Of a stretch of 64,000 bases of DNA, positions 22,594-32,283 are shown one piece after another. Position numbers and translations under genes: made by a program. The notes under the pieces are model-generated. The model worked only from the letters and a program-made list of their open reading frames with translations. It made no database searches and was not told the origin of the DNA. Numbering within the stretch: position 1 is the first letter of the stretch; every line of letters begins with the position of its first letter. The DNA lies in assembly GCA_900551455.1 (NCBI GenBank), contig URVV01000001.1, positions 61,815 to 125,814 of the forward strand, read 5' to 3'. This DNA comes from an uncultured Mycoplasmatota bacterium. Its GTDB lineage: Bacteria; Bacillota_I; Bacilli_A; RF39; UBA660.

Positions 22594-24768
22594 ATGTATG
22601 CGAGTGTAGTTATTGAATATGGAAATAAGGCTGTTGATCGAGAATTTACTTATATAGTACCTAAGGAATATAAAGATAAAATAAGAATTGGACATAGAGT
22701 AATGGTACCATTTAATGGTAGGGATATTGAGGGGTTTGTACTTAGATTGAGTAATAATTATCAGGGGGAGTATGAGTTAAAAGAAATAAGTATGTTATGT
22801 GATGATGAGCCAATTCTTAATGAGGAGATGTTAATTTTAGGTAGGGAGATACAGGAAGAGATTTTGTGTAGTAAGATCTCAATATATCAGGCAATGTTAC
22901 CTAAAGGATTAAAGGCTCAGCATAAAATTAATATTAAGGCTAAACTTGATAGGTATATGGTGTTAAATAAAAGTGATCAGGAAATTATTGATTATATTAA
23001 GGGATGTAGGTATTCTAAACAGGTGGAGATATTAAATGAGTTACTTGATAAGAGAAAGATAAAAGTAGATATGCTTAATTCTGGGATTAATACACTTTTG
23101 AAAAAAGAGTTGATAGAATTTATATATGAAGAGGTTAATAGGTATGAGAGTAAGGCAACTGGTAAATATAAGGTAGTTACTTTAAATAAGGAACAGGCAG
23201 AAGTTTGTGAGAAAGTTAATCTTGAAGAGTTTAATCCTTATTTGTTATATGGGGTAACTGGTAGTGGAAAGACAGAAGTTTATATGGAACTTATTGATCG
23301 AACTCTTAAAATGGGGAAAAATGCAATTATGTTGGTTCCAGAAATTAGTTTAACTCCACAAATAGTGGATCGTTTTGTTACTAGATTTGGGAGTGATATT
23401 GCAATTTTGCATAGTGGGTTATCTGATGGAGAAAAGTATGATGAGTATCGAAAAATATTAGATGGTAGAGTAAGAATTGTTGTGGGTGCTAGGAGTGCTA
23501 TTTTTGCTCCGTTAAAGAATATAGGAATAATTGTAATTGATGAGGAACATACTCAGACTTATAAACAGGAGAGTAATCCAATGTATCACGCTAGAGATGT
23601 TGCGATGATGAGAGGAAAATATCATAATGCTCCGGTAATACTTGGAAGTGCAACACCATCTTTAGAATCATTTGCTAGAGCAATGAATGGGGTATATAAG
23701 TTATTGACGTTAACTAAAAGAGCAAAAGATGCAAAATTACCAGAAGTTACTATAGTGTCAATGAGGGATGAGGTTAAGAGAGGTAATTTTGTTTTATCGA
23801 GGTTACTTAAGGATAAGATTATAGATAGATTGAATAAAAATGAACAAATAATTTTATTACTTAATAGAAGAGGGTATTCTTCGATGCTTACCTGTAGAGA
23901 TTGTGGTAGTGTATTAAAATGTCCTAATTGTGATATTTCTTTGACTTATCATAAGAGTAGTAATACGAATAGATGTCATTATTGTAATTATAGTATTAAA
24001 AATGTTAATAAGTGTTTACAGTGTGGTAGTAGTAATATTAAGGATTATGGTTTGGGAACGGAAAAATTAGAAGAAGAAATAAAAAAGATGTTTAATGCTA
24101 GGGTAGTAAGAATGGATATGGATACGACTAGTAAAAAGGGAATGCATGAGAAGATTGTTAATGATTTTGGGGAACATAAATTTGATATTTTATTAGGAAC
24201 TCAAATGATTGCAAAGGGATTAGATTTTCCACTTGTTACTTTAGTGGGAGTTATAAATGCTGATGCTAGTTTAAATGTTCCAGATTTTAGAAGTGCTGAG
24301 GTTACTTATCAATTACTTAGTCAGGTATCTGGAAGAGCAGGGAGAAGTGAGCTTCCTGGAGAGGTAATAATTCAGAGTTATAATCCAGAACATTATAGTT
24401 TAAGATATGCTAAAAAGCACGATTATATAGATTTTTATAAAGAGGAAATGAAAATTAGAAAGGAACTTAATTATTCACCATACTATTACATTACGGTAGT
24501 AAATATAAGTAGTAAAGATTATGACGAAGGATTTAAGGAAGCTAATAAGATAGGAGATTTTTTAAGAAGGAATTTGGATGTTAATTCGAAGGTTTTGGGG
24601 CCAGCGACAGCAAATGTTTTTAAAATAAATAATATATATCATTATCAATGTATTATTAAATATAAGCGAGATGAGAGGATAAAACCGGTATTAAGAAAGA
24701 TTGATGAGGTATATAAAGTTAATAATAAAGTTAGTGTATGTGTGGATGTTAATCCAGTAAGGGTGTGA
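22594..24768 (+). CDS. priA: Primosomal helicase PriA
   Basis: 724 residues from the ATG at 22594. The 3'-DNA-binding domain is N-terminal. A superfamily 2 helicase core follows with Walker A GVTGSGKTE, the DEEH box and GSATPSLESF. Eight Cys in four C-x2-C pairs (CRDCGSVLKCPNCD, CHYCNYSIKNVNKCLQCG) bind two zincs. The motif QMIAKGLDFPLVTLVGV and the C-terminal domain are present. It reloads the replisome at stalled forks. Shares an operon with rlmCD (4 bases apart). Confidence 0.96.
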   Translation: MYASVVIEYGNKAVDREFTYIVPKEYKDKIRIGHRVMVPFNGRDIEGFVLRLSNNYQGEYELKEISMLCDDEPILNEEMLILGREIQEEILCSKISIYQAMLPKGLKAQHKINIKAKLDRYMVLNKSDQEIIDYIKGCRYSKQVEILNELLDKRKIKVDMLNSGINTLLKKELIEFIYEEVNRYESKATGKYKVVTLNKEQAEVCEKVNLEEFNPYLLYGVTGSGKTEVYMELIDRTLKMGKNAIMLVPEISLTPQIVDRFVTRFGSDIAILHSGLSDGEKYDEYRKILDGRVRIVVGARSAIFAPLKNIGIIVIDEEHTQTYKQESNPMYHARDVAMMRGKYHNAPVILGSATPSLESFARAMNGVYKLLTLTKRAKDAKLPEVTIVSMRDEVKRGNFVLSRLLKDKIIDRLNKNEQIILLLNRRGYSSMLTCRDCGSVLKCPNCDISLTYHKSSNTNRCHYCNYSIKNVNKCLQCGSSNIKDYGLGTEKLEEEIKKMFNARVVRMDMDTTSKKGMHEKIVNDFGEHKFDILLGTQMIAKGLDFPLVTLVGVINADASLNVPDFRSAEVTYQLLSQVSGRAGRSELPGEVIIQSYNPEHYSLRYAKKHDYIDFYKEEMKIRKELNYSPYYYITVVNISSKDYDEGFKEANKIGDFLRRNLDVNSKVLGPATANVFKINNIYHYQCIIKYKRDERIKPVLRKIDEVYKVNNKVSVCVDVNPVRV

Positions 24769-24772
24769 AAAT

Positions 24773-25951
24773 ATGCAGGTAGATATATTTGGAATGGATC
24801 ATAATGGAAATGGTTTAGGAAGAATAAATGAAAAAATAGTTTTTGTTCCTAAGAGTATTCCGGGGGATAAGTGCTTGATTAAATTAATTAAGGATCATAA
24901 GACGTATTCGATAGGGAGAATAGAAAAGGTAGTAGAACAGGGGAGCAATAGAAAGGAAGTGGAATGCCCTTACTATTACATATGTGGAGGATGTAACATA
25001 AGTAATTTATCTTATTCTGAACAGTTAAAATTTAAAAAGGATAAAGTAAAGAATATATTTAAGAAATATTTGGGATTAGAGATAGATCCAATAATAATTG
25101 GTAGTGATAAGGAATATCAATATAGAAATAAGATAACATTTCAGGGAGACAAAGTTAATCTTGGCTTGATTTCTTTGGATAATAAAGTAATAGATATAAA
25201 TGGTTGTTTACTTGTTAGTGAAAGGGTTAATGAGTTATATAATATAATTAAATTATTAGATATTTCTAAGGTGTTAAAGGTTATTATTAAGGAATGTGAT
25301 AATGGATTAATTCTTAGTGTATATGGGGAGTTAGAAATTGATAGTTTAAAGGATAAATGTCTGGCTATTTATATAAATGATAAGTGTGTATATAAGGATA
25401 CGGATGGTTATATTTTAATAGGTTCTAAAAAGTATGTGGTTTCTGATAGATCGTTTTTTCAAATTAATACAGGAAATATTCATAAGTTATATGATACGGT
25501 TAAGAGACTAGGAAATTTTCAGAAGAGTGATTTGGTAGTGGATTTGTACTGCGGGGTTGGAAGTATTGGAATATATATAGCAGATGATGTAGCTAGTGTT
25601 TTGGGAATAGAAATTGTTAGTTCGGCAATAGATGATGCTTATCGTAATGCGAAGATGAATGGGATTAATAATATTCAGTTTATATGCGGAGATGTTAGTA
25701 AGTTAATAGAAGATAATTTAGTATGCGATAAGTTAATTGTAGATCCTCCGAGAGTAGGATTGGATAAACATACAGTTTCAGTTATTAATAATTCTTTGAT
25801 AAAGACAGTTATTTATGTATCGTGTGATGCGATGACTTTGGCAAGAGATATTAGTAATTTAACAAATTATTTAGTAGATGAAATAGTGTTAGTGGATATG
25901 TTTCCACAAACGCATCATGTGGAGACAGTTTGTGTTTTAGAAAGAAAATAA
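24773..25951 (+). CDS. 23S rRNA (uracil-5-)-methyltransferase RlmCD/RumA-type
   Basis: 392 residues. An N-terminal TRAM-like part is followed by the 4Fe-4S ligands C65-x5-C71-x2-C74 and C145. The SAM motif is VVDLYCGVGSIG, then IVDPPRVGLD and the catalytic Cys in VYVSCDAMTLARD. In B. subtilis RlmCD makes m5U at two sites of 23S rRNA; RlmD/TrmFO-independent tRNA activity cannot be excluded from sequence. Confidence 0.9.
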   Translation: MQVDIFGMDHNGNGLGRINEKIVFVPKSIPGDKCLIKLIKDHKTYSIGRIEKVVEQGSNRKEVECPYYYICGGCNISNLSYSEQLKFKKDKVKNIFKKYLGLEIDPIIIGSDKEYQYRNKITFQGDKVNLGLISLDNKVIDINGCLLVSERVNELYNIIKLLDISKVLKVIIKECDNGLILSVYGELEIDSLKDKCLAIYINDKCVYKDTDGYILIGSKKYVVSDRSFFQINTGNIHKLYDTVKRLGNFQKSDLVVDLYCGVGSIGIYIADDVASVLGIEIVSSAIDDAYRNAKMNGINNIQFICGDVSKLIEDNLVCDKLIVDPPRVGLDKHTVSVINNSLIKTVIYVSCDAMTLARDISNLTNYLVDEIVLVDMFPQTHHVETVCVLERK

Positions 25952-25983
25952 AGATAAATAATAATTATAGGGTGAAAGATTAT

Positions 25984-26580
25984 ATGAAGAAATACATAAC
26001 ATTGATTATTTCAATTCTAGTTTTAATTTTATCATTTACAAAAAGTTGGTATTCAGATTTTTTATTTGATAAATTATTTATATTTTATATTATTTCAAAT
26101 TTTATATTATTTGTTATGTTTATTTTTTGCTTTATAACTAGCTTAAGGAAAATGACAAGTAAATATGAACTAATAAATATTTTAAGTATAATAATATTGT
26201 TAATTTCAGTTTTACTATTTATCTTTTTCCCATTTAGAAAAATAAAAGTAAATTATGAATTAAATAAGTATGAAAAAGCAAGATTAGAAATTATTGATAA
26301 GATTATTTTAGGAGAATTAAAAGCAGATGATTCAGGTAATGTAAAATTACCAAATGAGTATAGAAAGTATTCTTTAAGTGGCGAAGTAACTGTTTATCAA
26401 AATGATAATAATGGTCAAATAATTTGTTTTTGGATTTTTAGGGGGATGCAGTCAGGATCTATACAATTAATGTATTCTAGTGGTGGAGAAAAGCTAATAA
26501 AAGAAAATGAAACTGGGCATCCAATAATTAGCATAAGAAAATTTAAAGATAACTGGTATTATGTTGAAACCGATTATTAA
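25984..26580 (+). CDS. Membrane protein, unknown
   Basis: 198 residues from the ATG at 25984 behind TAGGGTGAAAG; the overlapping extension into rlmCD is not used. Three hydrophobic helices (about 4-22, 28-52, 63-90) precede a soluble C-terminal domain (EVTVYQNDNNGQIICFWIFR, GGEKLIKENETGHPIISIRKF). The base use (more TTC/CAA/GCA, fewer AGT/GGG) differs from its neighbours, and the next 1.2 kb is decayed DNA, so this may be acquired. Confidence 0.65.
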   Translation: MKKYITLIISILVLILSFTKSWYSDFLFDKLFIFYIISNFILFVMFIFCFITSLRKMTSKYELINILSIIILLISVLLFIFFPFRKIKVNYELNKYEKARLEIIDKIILGELKADDSGNVKLPNEYRKYSLSGEVTVYQNDNNGQIICFWIFRGMQSGSIQLMYSSGGEKLIKENETGHPIISIRKFKDNWYYVETDY

Positions 26581-26859
26581 ATTGCAACATTAAATACATA
26601 TAACCTATACATAAGGTGTACACATCCCTGGTGTATCGATACCTAGCAACATATCAAATTAAAGGAGCAGTTTACCTTAACTACCTATACATAAAGAGCA
26701 GTCAAGGATGAGAAGAGTGTGGGTGGTGCTACATTTGAAATAAGGCTATTTGCTTTTTGTTAAAACTAGAACGTTATTTAATAAGATTTTCTAGTTTGGA
26801 GAGATGTGACAAGGTTGAATAAAAATTAAGTAGTAGTTTGTTAAAATGGAGGATTGATT
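26581..26859. other. Intergenic region with 80-nt direct repeat and hairpins, no gene
   Basis: No ORF with an RBS. Contains an 11-base direct repeat (CCTATACATAA at 26604 and 26684, exactly 80 bases apart), a palindrome around TATCGATA (26634-26643 region), and an inverted repeat AACTAGAA...TTCTAGTTT near 26765-26800. It may be a leader of the decayed gene that follows or a remnant of rearranged DNA. Confidence 0.4.
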
Positions 26860-27491
26860 ATGAAAAAAAGGTTAAAAATTACTTTAGTTGTTATTGGTGT
26901 TTTGGTAGGAGTAATAATTTTAGATACAGCACAGGCTATAATATTTAATAATAGCCCTATTATAAGAAAAACAAAAACTTATTCAAGCTTTCATAAGAAA
27001 AATATAGGGATTTTCGTAGAAACTGATATTTATGATGGCGTAACACAGACTACTCGTTTTAAATGGGAAGCTCATACTTTACCTATAGAAGAAAATATCA
27101 ATAACCTAAAAGATACTTATAATAAAGTAAGTGATTATTTTGGCAGTTAAACTACAGATCATAGTAATTTAGGTGCTTGTTCACTAGATGAGATCAATAA
27201 TATTGTTGTAGTTACTCTTATAGATAATAGCAAAGCAAAACAGGAAGAGTTTATAAAAAATGCTAATTTTGATTCAAAATATGTTAAATTTGAGCAAGGT
27301 GGTCCTTATACAACATCGGTATTTGATTTTTATATAACAAAGCCAGAAAATCATAATGATATTAGAAAAAGATGGAGGAACAAAAAGATAAAGATATTAC
27401 TATGATAGTATGTAATACTGCTAAAAATGATAGAAATATATTAATTGGTGATTATTCTATGAAATACATAGAGGGAGATTGTAAGAATTAA
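26860..27491 (+). pseudogene. Decayed exported-protein gene
   Basis: Starts at the ATG at 26860 with RBS GGAGGATTG and an N-terminal membrane helix (LKITLVVIGVLVGVIILD). The frame meets TAA at 27148 but the same frame continues with plausible protein (TTDHSNLGACSLDE...YITKPENHNDIRK) to about 27370. After a poly-A tract (AGAAAAAGA) a second frame resumes (EEQKDKDITMIVCNTAKN...YIEGDCKN) to the TAA at 27489. One in-frame stop and one frameshift thus break a protein of about 210 residues. The parent family is not recognised. Confidence 0.7.
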
Positions 27492-27613
27492 TAAATTACA
27501 ATCTGTCTATCTATTAATTATTTATGATATTAATTTAGCATTTGTAGATAGAGTTTAAAAACTTAGGAAAAGTTAATAGTTAGTTTAATCCAAAATGATG
27601 ATAATTTATTTTA

Positions 27614-27646
27614 AGAAGTGAGTATTAAGTGATACTTACTTTTTTA
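27614..27646 (+). terminator. Terminator upstream of marR
   Basis: AAGTGAGTAT-TAAGTG-ATACTTACTTTTTT hairpin. The rest of 27492-27709 shows no gene. Confidence 0.75.
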
Positions 27647-27709
27647 AGGGGAAGAAGATTTTATATATTGTACTTATGGAACTAAGAAAATAGAAGTTTT
27701 ATGTTTTTC

Positions 27710-27737
27710 TTGACAATTTGGATGGATAGTGTATAAT
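27710..27737 (+). promoter_or_regulatory. Promoter of the marR-ABC operon
   Basis: TTGACA-N16-TATAAT. Confidence 0.8.
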
Positions 27738-27759
27738 TATTGTTAGTTAGCGAACAATA
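27738..27759. promoter_or_regulatory. Probable MarR operator
   Basis: Perfect inverted repeat TATTGTT-N8-AACAATA placed at the transcription start just after the -10, as expected for an autoregulatory MarR site. Confidence 0.65.
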
Positions 27760-27777
27760 AATGGAGTTGTTAAGAAG

Positions 27778-28230
27778 ATGGATGATAGATATATTATTTA
27801 TAAAATTAAGGAGTTAGATAAAGCTATTCTTAGAAATGTTAGGTTGTCTGATATGGAGTTTGCAGATAAGTTTCAAATTAGTAATAACTCTACACCAACA
27901 CAAATGAAGGTTCTTGGATATATGATAGATAATTATGGCAAGGAGATATATCAAAAGGATTTGGAAGAGAAATTGGATTTGAGTAGGGCTACTATTTCTG
28001 ATGTTTTGAAGAGAATGGAAAATAATGGATTAATTACGAGATTACAAAATGAGAATGATGTTAGAAGTAAGAGAATTATTTTATCTGATGGAGCTAACAA
28101 GGTATTTGAGAAGGGAATAGAGAGAATAGATTATATAGAAAAGAAGGCTATTAAAGATATATCTCAAGGGGATTTGGAAGTGTTTATTAAGGTTATTAAT
28201 AAGATGATAAAAAATATTTATGAAAAATAA
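27778..28230 (+). CDS. MarR-family transcriptional regulator
   Basis: 150 residues. A winged-helix domain spans about 35-105 (TPTQMKVLGYMIDNYGKEI, QKDLEEKLDLSRATISDVLKRMENNGLI, DVRSKRIILSDGA), flanked by dimerisation helices. It precedes two ABC exporter genes, so it most likely represses them and itself through the dyad at 27738, with a drug or peptide as inducer. Two ATGs (27778, 27781-frame) are possible; RBS weak. Confidence 0.9.
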   Translation: MDDRYIIYKIKELDKAILRNVRLSDMEFADKFQISNNSTPTQMKVLGYMIDNYGKEIYQKDLEEKLDLSRATISDVLKRMENNGLITRLQNENDVRSKRIILSDGANKVFEKGIERIDYIEKKAIKDISQGDLEVFIKVINKMIKNIYEK

Positions 28231-28286
28231 TGTAGAAATATAATATGCATTTAATAGAGGATAGTTAATATGGGAGATGATATAAA

Positions 28287-30044
28287 ATGATAAAGCTATT
28301 AAAAAAGATGAAAAAGAAAGAGTTATTAATGATATTTGTGGCGGTAATGCTTATAGTGTTTCAGGTATGGGTAGATTTAAAGATGCCGGATTATATGTCT
28401 GAGATAACAAGATTAGTACAGACTGATGGTAGTAAGATGACGGATATTCTTAAGAATGGCGGGTATATGTTATTATGTGCTTTACTTAGTTTAGGTTCGG
28501 CAATTTTGGTAGGATATTTGACTTCGAATGTTTCAGCAATATTTTCTAAAAATGTTAGAAAGGAACTTTTTGATAAAGTATTAGATCTTGATATTCAAGA
28601 GGTTAAGCAATTGTCTACGAATAGTTTGATTACTAGAACGACAAATGATATTGGTCAAATTCAGATGTTTATTTCAATGGGATTACAGTTGTTAATTAAG
28701 GCTCCTATTATGGCTATATGGGCAGTTACTAAGATATTAAATAAGAGTTGGCAATGGAGTATGTTAACGGGAATTGCTGTTTTAATTCTTTTAGCAACCA
28801 TAGCAGTTATATTATTGATAGTAATGCCAAGATTTAAGATAGTTCAGAAGTTAACTGATAAGATTAATGAAGCAACAAGGGAGAATTTAACTGGTATTAG
28901 GGTTATTAGAGCTTTTAATGCGGAAGGCTATCAAGAAGAGAAATTTAGGGAAGCAAATGATAATTTAACGAATACGCAGTTATTTAATCAAAGAACTTTT
29001 GCTGTATTACAACCGGTAATGTATTTGGTGATGTATTTCTTAGCACTTTTTGTATATTTTATTGGAGCAAAGTTAATAGATGCAGCAATGATGTATGATA
29101 AGTTAGCATTGTTTAGTGATATGATTGTATTTTCAAGTTATTCAATGCAGGTTATTATGGCGTTTTTAATGTTAGCTATGATATTTATGGTTTTGCCTAG
29201 AGCACAAGTGTCTGCTGGACGTATTAATGAGGTCTTAGGAATGAATAGGACTATTAATGATGGAGATTTTAATGGTAAAACGGATTTAATTGGTAGTGTT
29301 TCTTTTAAAAATGTATCTTTTAAGTATCCGGATGCTAGTGAATATATGCTTAAAGATATTTCGTTTGAGGCTTCTTCAGGACAGACAATAGCTTTTATTG
29401 GATCTACTGGTAGTGGAAAGTCAACTTTAATTAATTTAATACCTAGATTTTATGATGTTACTAGTGGGGAAATTTTAATTGATGGAGTAAATGTTAAAGA
29501 GTATCGTGAGGATGAACTACATAATAAGATTGGTTATATACCACAAAAGGCTTTGTTATTTAGTGGAACAATTAAGTCGAATGTGGCTTATGGGGAAAGT
29601 TATAAGGAAATAACTGATGATGATATAAAGAAGGCAATTGAGGTAGCACAGGCACAGGATTTTGTTTTAAAAAAGGATAAGCAATATGATTCACACGTGG
29701 CTCAAGGGGGAACTAATTTTTCTGGTGGTCAAAAGCAGCGACTTTCTATCGCTAGAGCAATTGCTAGAAAACCTGAAATATATATTTTTGATGATTCATT
29801 TAGTGCACTTGACTATAAAACAGATTCTTTACTTAGAAAGAAATTAAAGGAATATACGAAGGATGCGACTATTTTAATTGTAGCCCAGAGAATTGGAACG
29901 ATTATGAATGCAGATAAGATAATTGTTTTAGATAAGGGAGTATGTGTGGGTGAAGGTACACACGAATATTTACTTAAGAATTGTGAAGTTTATAAACAGA
30001 TAGCTCTTTCACAATTAAGTGAGGAGGAATTGGGTAATGCCTAG
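28287..30044 (+). CDS. ABC multidrug/peptide exporter half, degenerate-site subunit
   Basis: 585 residues: six-helix type IV exporter domain, then NBD with Walker A GSTGSGKST and signature NFSGGQKQRLSIARA. Walker B is IYIFDDSFSALD, where the catalytic Glu is replaced by Asp, and the switch His is Gln (ILIVAQRIGTI). This is the hallmark of the BmrC/LmrC/TM287-type subunit in heterodimeric exporters, which forms the non-hydrolysing ATP site. Partner is the next gene, overlapping by 8 bases. Confidence 0.92.
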   Translation: MIKLLKKMKKKELLMIFVAVMLIVFQVWVDLKMPDYMSEITRLVQTDGSKMTDILKNGGYMLLCALLSLGSAILVGYLTSNVSAIFSKNVRKELFDKVLDLDIQEVKQLSTNSLITRTTNDIGQIQMFISMGLQLLIKAPIMAIWAVTKILNKSWQWSMLTGIAVLILLATIAVILLIVMPRFKIVQKLTDKINEATRENLTGIRVIRAFNAEGYQEEKFREANDNLTNTQLFNQRTFAVLQPVMYLVMYFLALFVYFIGAKLIDAAMMYDKLALFSDMIVFSSYSMQVIMAFLMLAMIFMVLPRAQVSAGRINEVLGMNRTINDGDFNGKTDLIGSVSFKNVSFKYPDASEYMLKDISFEASSGQTIAFIGSTGSGKSTLINLIPRFYDVTSGEILIDGVNVKEYREDELHNKIGYIPQKALLFSGTIKSNVAYGESYKEITDDDIKKAIEVAQAQDFVLKKDKQYDSHVAQGGTNFSGGQKQRLSIARAIARKPEIYIFDDSFSALDYKTDSLLRKKLKEYTKDATILIVAQRIGTIMNADKIIVLDKGVCVGEGTHEYLLKNCEVYKQIALSQLSEEELGNA

Positions 30045-32181
30045 AGGAATGCACGGAAATAGCCAAGAAAAGTCTAAGGATTTTGTTGGTGCAATGAAGA
30101 GACTTTTTAAGGAATTAAAGAATTTTAGAGTATTAATTTATGTAGCTTTGGTATTAGCATCAATTAGTGCTATTTTGTCAATTGTTGCACCTTCGAAACT
30201 TTCTTCGATGACGGATGAGATTACTAATGGTTTAATAGTTAATAGAGAAAATATGGAAGAGATTCAACAGGTTATTGGATGTAGGATTAGTGATATTACA
30301 CCTGATAAAATTCTTTTAGATAATGAGATAACAAAGGATGAAAAAGAAGAATTTATGAAGGTTATGGGAAAAATAGATATTCATAATCAGAAGAAATTAA
30401 TTGAAGGAATAACTAGTTTATCTCAGAATGTTCTTAATAAGATGTTTCCAGAAATAACTATTGATGGACAGAAAATTTCTTCTTTAGATCAGGTACAGTA
30501 TATAAAAATAATGGGTAGCTTTGATGAGAATACATCGAAAGAAGAATTGTATAAGAGTATTGAAGAGATGCCGGAATCTATTCAAAAGGTTATTAAGCCT
30601 TATATGAATATTGATAAGATTAAGAGTATTACAATATTTCTTATAGTTTTATATGTGGTATCAGCATTATTTTCTTTTATTGAATCTATTATTATGACAG
30701 ATGTTTCTAATAATTTTGCAAGAGATTTAAGAAATAGAATATCTGTTAAGATTAATAAGTTACCTTTAAAATATTTTGATAATAAACAGAATGGTGATAT
30801 TTTATCAAGGGTAACTAATGATGTTGATATGATTGCGCAAACAATGAATAATTCTTTATCTACTTTAGTTAGTTCAATTACTTTACTTGTAGGTACAATA
30901 ATTATGATGTTTGTAACAAATTATATTATGGCAATAACAGCTATTTTAGCTAGTTTAATAGGATTTGCTTTTATGATAATAATACTAGCTAAATCACAAA
31001 AGTATTTTACTTTAAGACAGACAGAACTGGGAAATTTAAATTCTCATATTGAGGAAACTTATTCAGGATTATTGGTAGTTAAGGCTTATAATGGGAAAGA
31101 AGAAGTGGATAAAAAGTTTGATATTTGTAATGAGAAGGTATTTAATGCAAATAGGAAAAGTCAATTTTTATCTGGATTAATGATGCCAATAATGTCTTTT
31201 ATAGGTAATTTTGGATATGTTATGGTATGTATTATTGGGGCGTTGTTAGTTCAAAAGGATATGATTACTTTTGGAGTAATTGTAGCATTTATTACATATG
31301 TTAGATTGTTTACTTCTCCTTTATCACAGATAGCTCAGGCGATGACATCACTTCAGTCAACAGCGGCAGCTTCAGAGAGAGTATTTGAGTTTGTAGATGA
31401 AGAAGAGATGCTTTTAGAAGATAATATTACTAAGGTATTAGATAAAAAGAAGGCTAAAGGAAATATTATTTTTAAGAATGTTAATTTTGGATATGATAAT
31501 AAAAAAATGATTATTAAGGACTTTAATGTTAATGTTAAGTCTGGACAAAAGGTAGCAATAGTTGGACCTACGGGAGCTGGAAAAACAACTTTGGTTAATT
31601 TACTTATGAAGTTTTATGATATAAATAGTGGAGATATTTTGATTGATGGAATTAGTATAAAGGAATTATCAAGAGAAAATATTCATTCTTTATTTACAAT
31701 GGTTTTACAAGATACTTGGTTATTTAATGGTACTTTAAAAGAGAATATAATATATAATCGTGTTGGGGTAAATGATAAAAGAATAAAAAAGATCTGTGAT
31801 GATATAGGAGTAACACATTTTATTAATACTTTACCTGAGGGAATAGATACTTTGGTAACGGAGAGTGATTCGATTTCGGCTGGACAGAAACAATTAATTA
31901 CAATTGCTAGAGGAATGGTTGAAGATGCACCGTTTTTAATTCTTGATGAAGCTACGAGTAATGTAGATACGAGAACTGAAGAGTTAGTGCAACAGGCAAT
32001 GGATAAGTTAACTAAGGGAAAGACATCTTTTATAATAGCTCATCGTTTATCAACGATTAAGAATGCGGATATTATTCTTGTTATGAGAGATGGAAATATT
32101 GTTGAAACGGGTAATCATCAGGAATTAATGAATAAGAAAGGCTTTTATGCTGATTTATATAATTCACAGTTTGAATTATAA
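30037..32181 (+). CDS. ABC multidrug/peptide exporter half, catalytic subunit
   Basis: 714 residues from the ATG at 30037 (RBS GAGGAGGAA). The first transmembrane helix is followed by an unusually long extracytoplasmic insert (about residues 60-195) before helix 2, as in BmrD/LmrD-like partners. NBD: Walker A GPTGAGKTT, Walker B FLILDEATSNVD with intact Glu, H-loop IIAHRLSTI; its signature is altered (SAGQKQLITIARG), which completes the degenerate site made with the partner. Together they form one consensus and one degenerate ATP site. Confidence 0.92.
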   Translation: MPRGMHGNSQEKSKDFVGAMKRLFKELKNFRVLIYVALVLASISAILSIVAPSKLSSMTDEITNGLIVNRENMEEIQQVIGCRISDITPDKILLDNEITKDEKEEFMKVMGKIDIHNQKKLIEGITSLSQNVLNKMFPEITIDGQKISSLDQVQYIKIMGSFDENTSKEELYKSIEEMPESIQKVIKPYMNIDKIKSITIFLIVLYVVSALFSFIESIIMTDVSNNFARDLRNRISVKINKLPLKYFDNKQNGDILSRVTNDVDMIAQTMNNSLSTLVSSITLLVGTIIMMFVTNYIMAITAILASLIGFAFMIIILAKSQKYFTLRQTELGNLNSHIEETYSGLLVVKAYNGKEEVDKKFDICNEKVFNANRKSQFLSGLMMPIMSFIGNFGYVMVCIIGALLVQKDMITFGVIVAFITYVRLFTSPLSQIAQAMTSLQSTAAASERVFEFVDEEEMLLEDNITKVLDKKKAKGNIIFKNVNFGYDNKKMIIKDFNVNVKSGQKVAIVGPTGAGKTTLVNLLMKFYDINSGDILIDGISIKELSRENIHSLFTMVLQDTWLFNGTLKENIIYNRVGVNDKRIKKICDDIGVTHFINTLPEGIDTLVTESDSISAGQKQLITIARGMVEDAPFLILDEATSNVDTRTEELVQQAMDKLTKGKTSFIIAHRLSTIKNADIILVMRDGNIVETGNHQELMNKKGFYADLYNSQFEL

Positions 32182-32191
32182 GATGGGAGAG

Positions 32192-32221
32192 AGAATGGAT
32201 TAATAGTCTGTTCTTTTTTTG
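32192..32221 (+). terminator. Terminator after ABC exporter operon
   Basis: AGAATGGA-TTAATAG-TCTGTTCT hairpin with two G.T pairs, then seven T. Confidence 0.65.
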
Positions 32222-32230
32222 TTCTTGTCA

Positions 32231-32258
32231 TTTACTAGTCACTTTGATAAGATATAAT
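32231..32258 (+). promoter_or_regulatory. Promoter of the MacB/FtsX-type ABC operon
   Basis: TTTACT-N16-TATAAT, 26 bases before the start. Confidence 0.6.
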
Positions 32259-32283
32259 TAATTATTGAGAGGGATGATAAGTG

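Noticed and set aside
26725..26760. GGGTGGTGCTACA resembling a T-box core
   Set aside because: Lacks the ACCGCGG antiterminator, specifier domain and a synthetase or amino-acid gene downstream.
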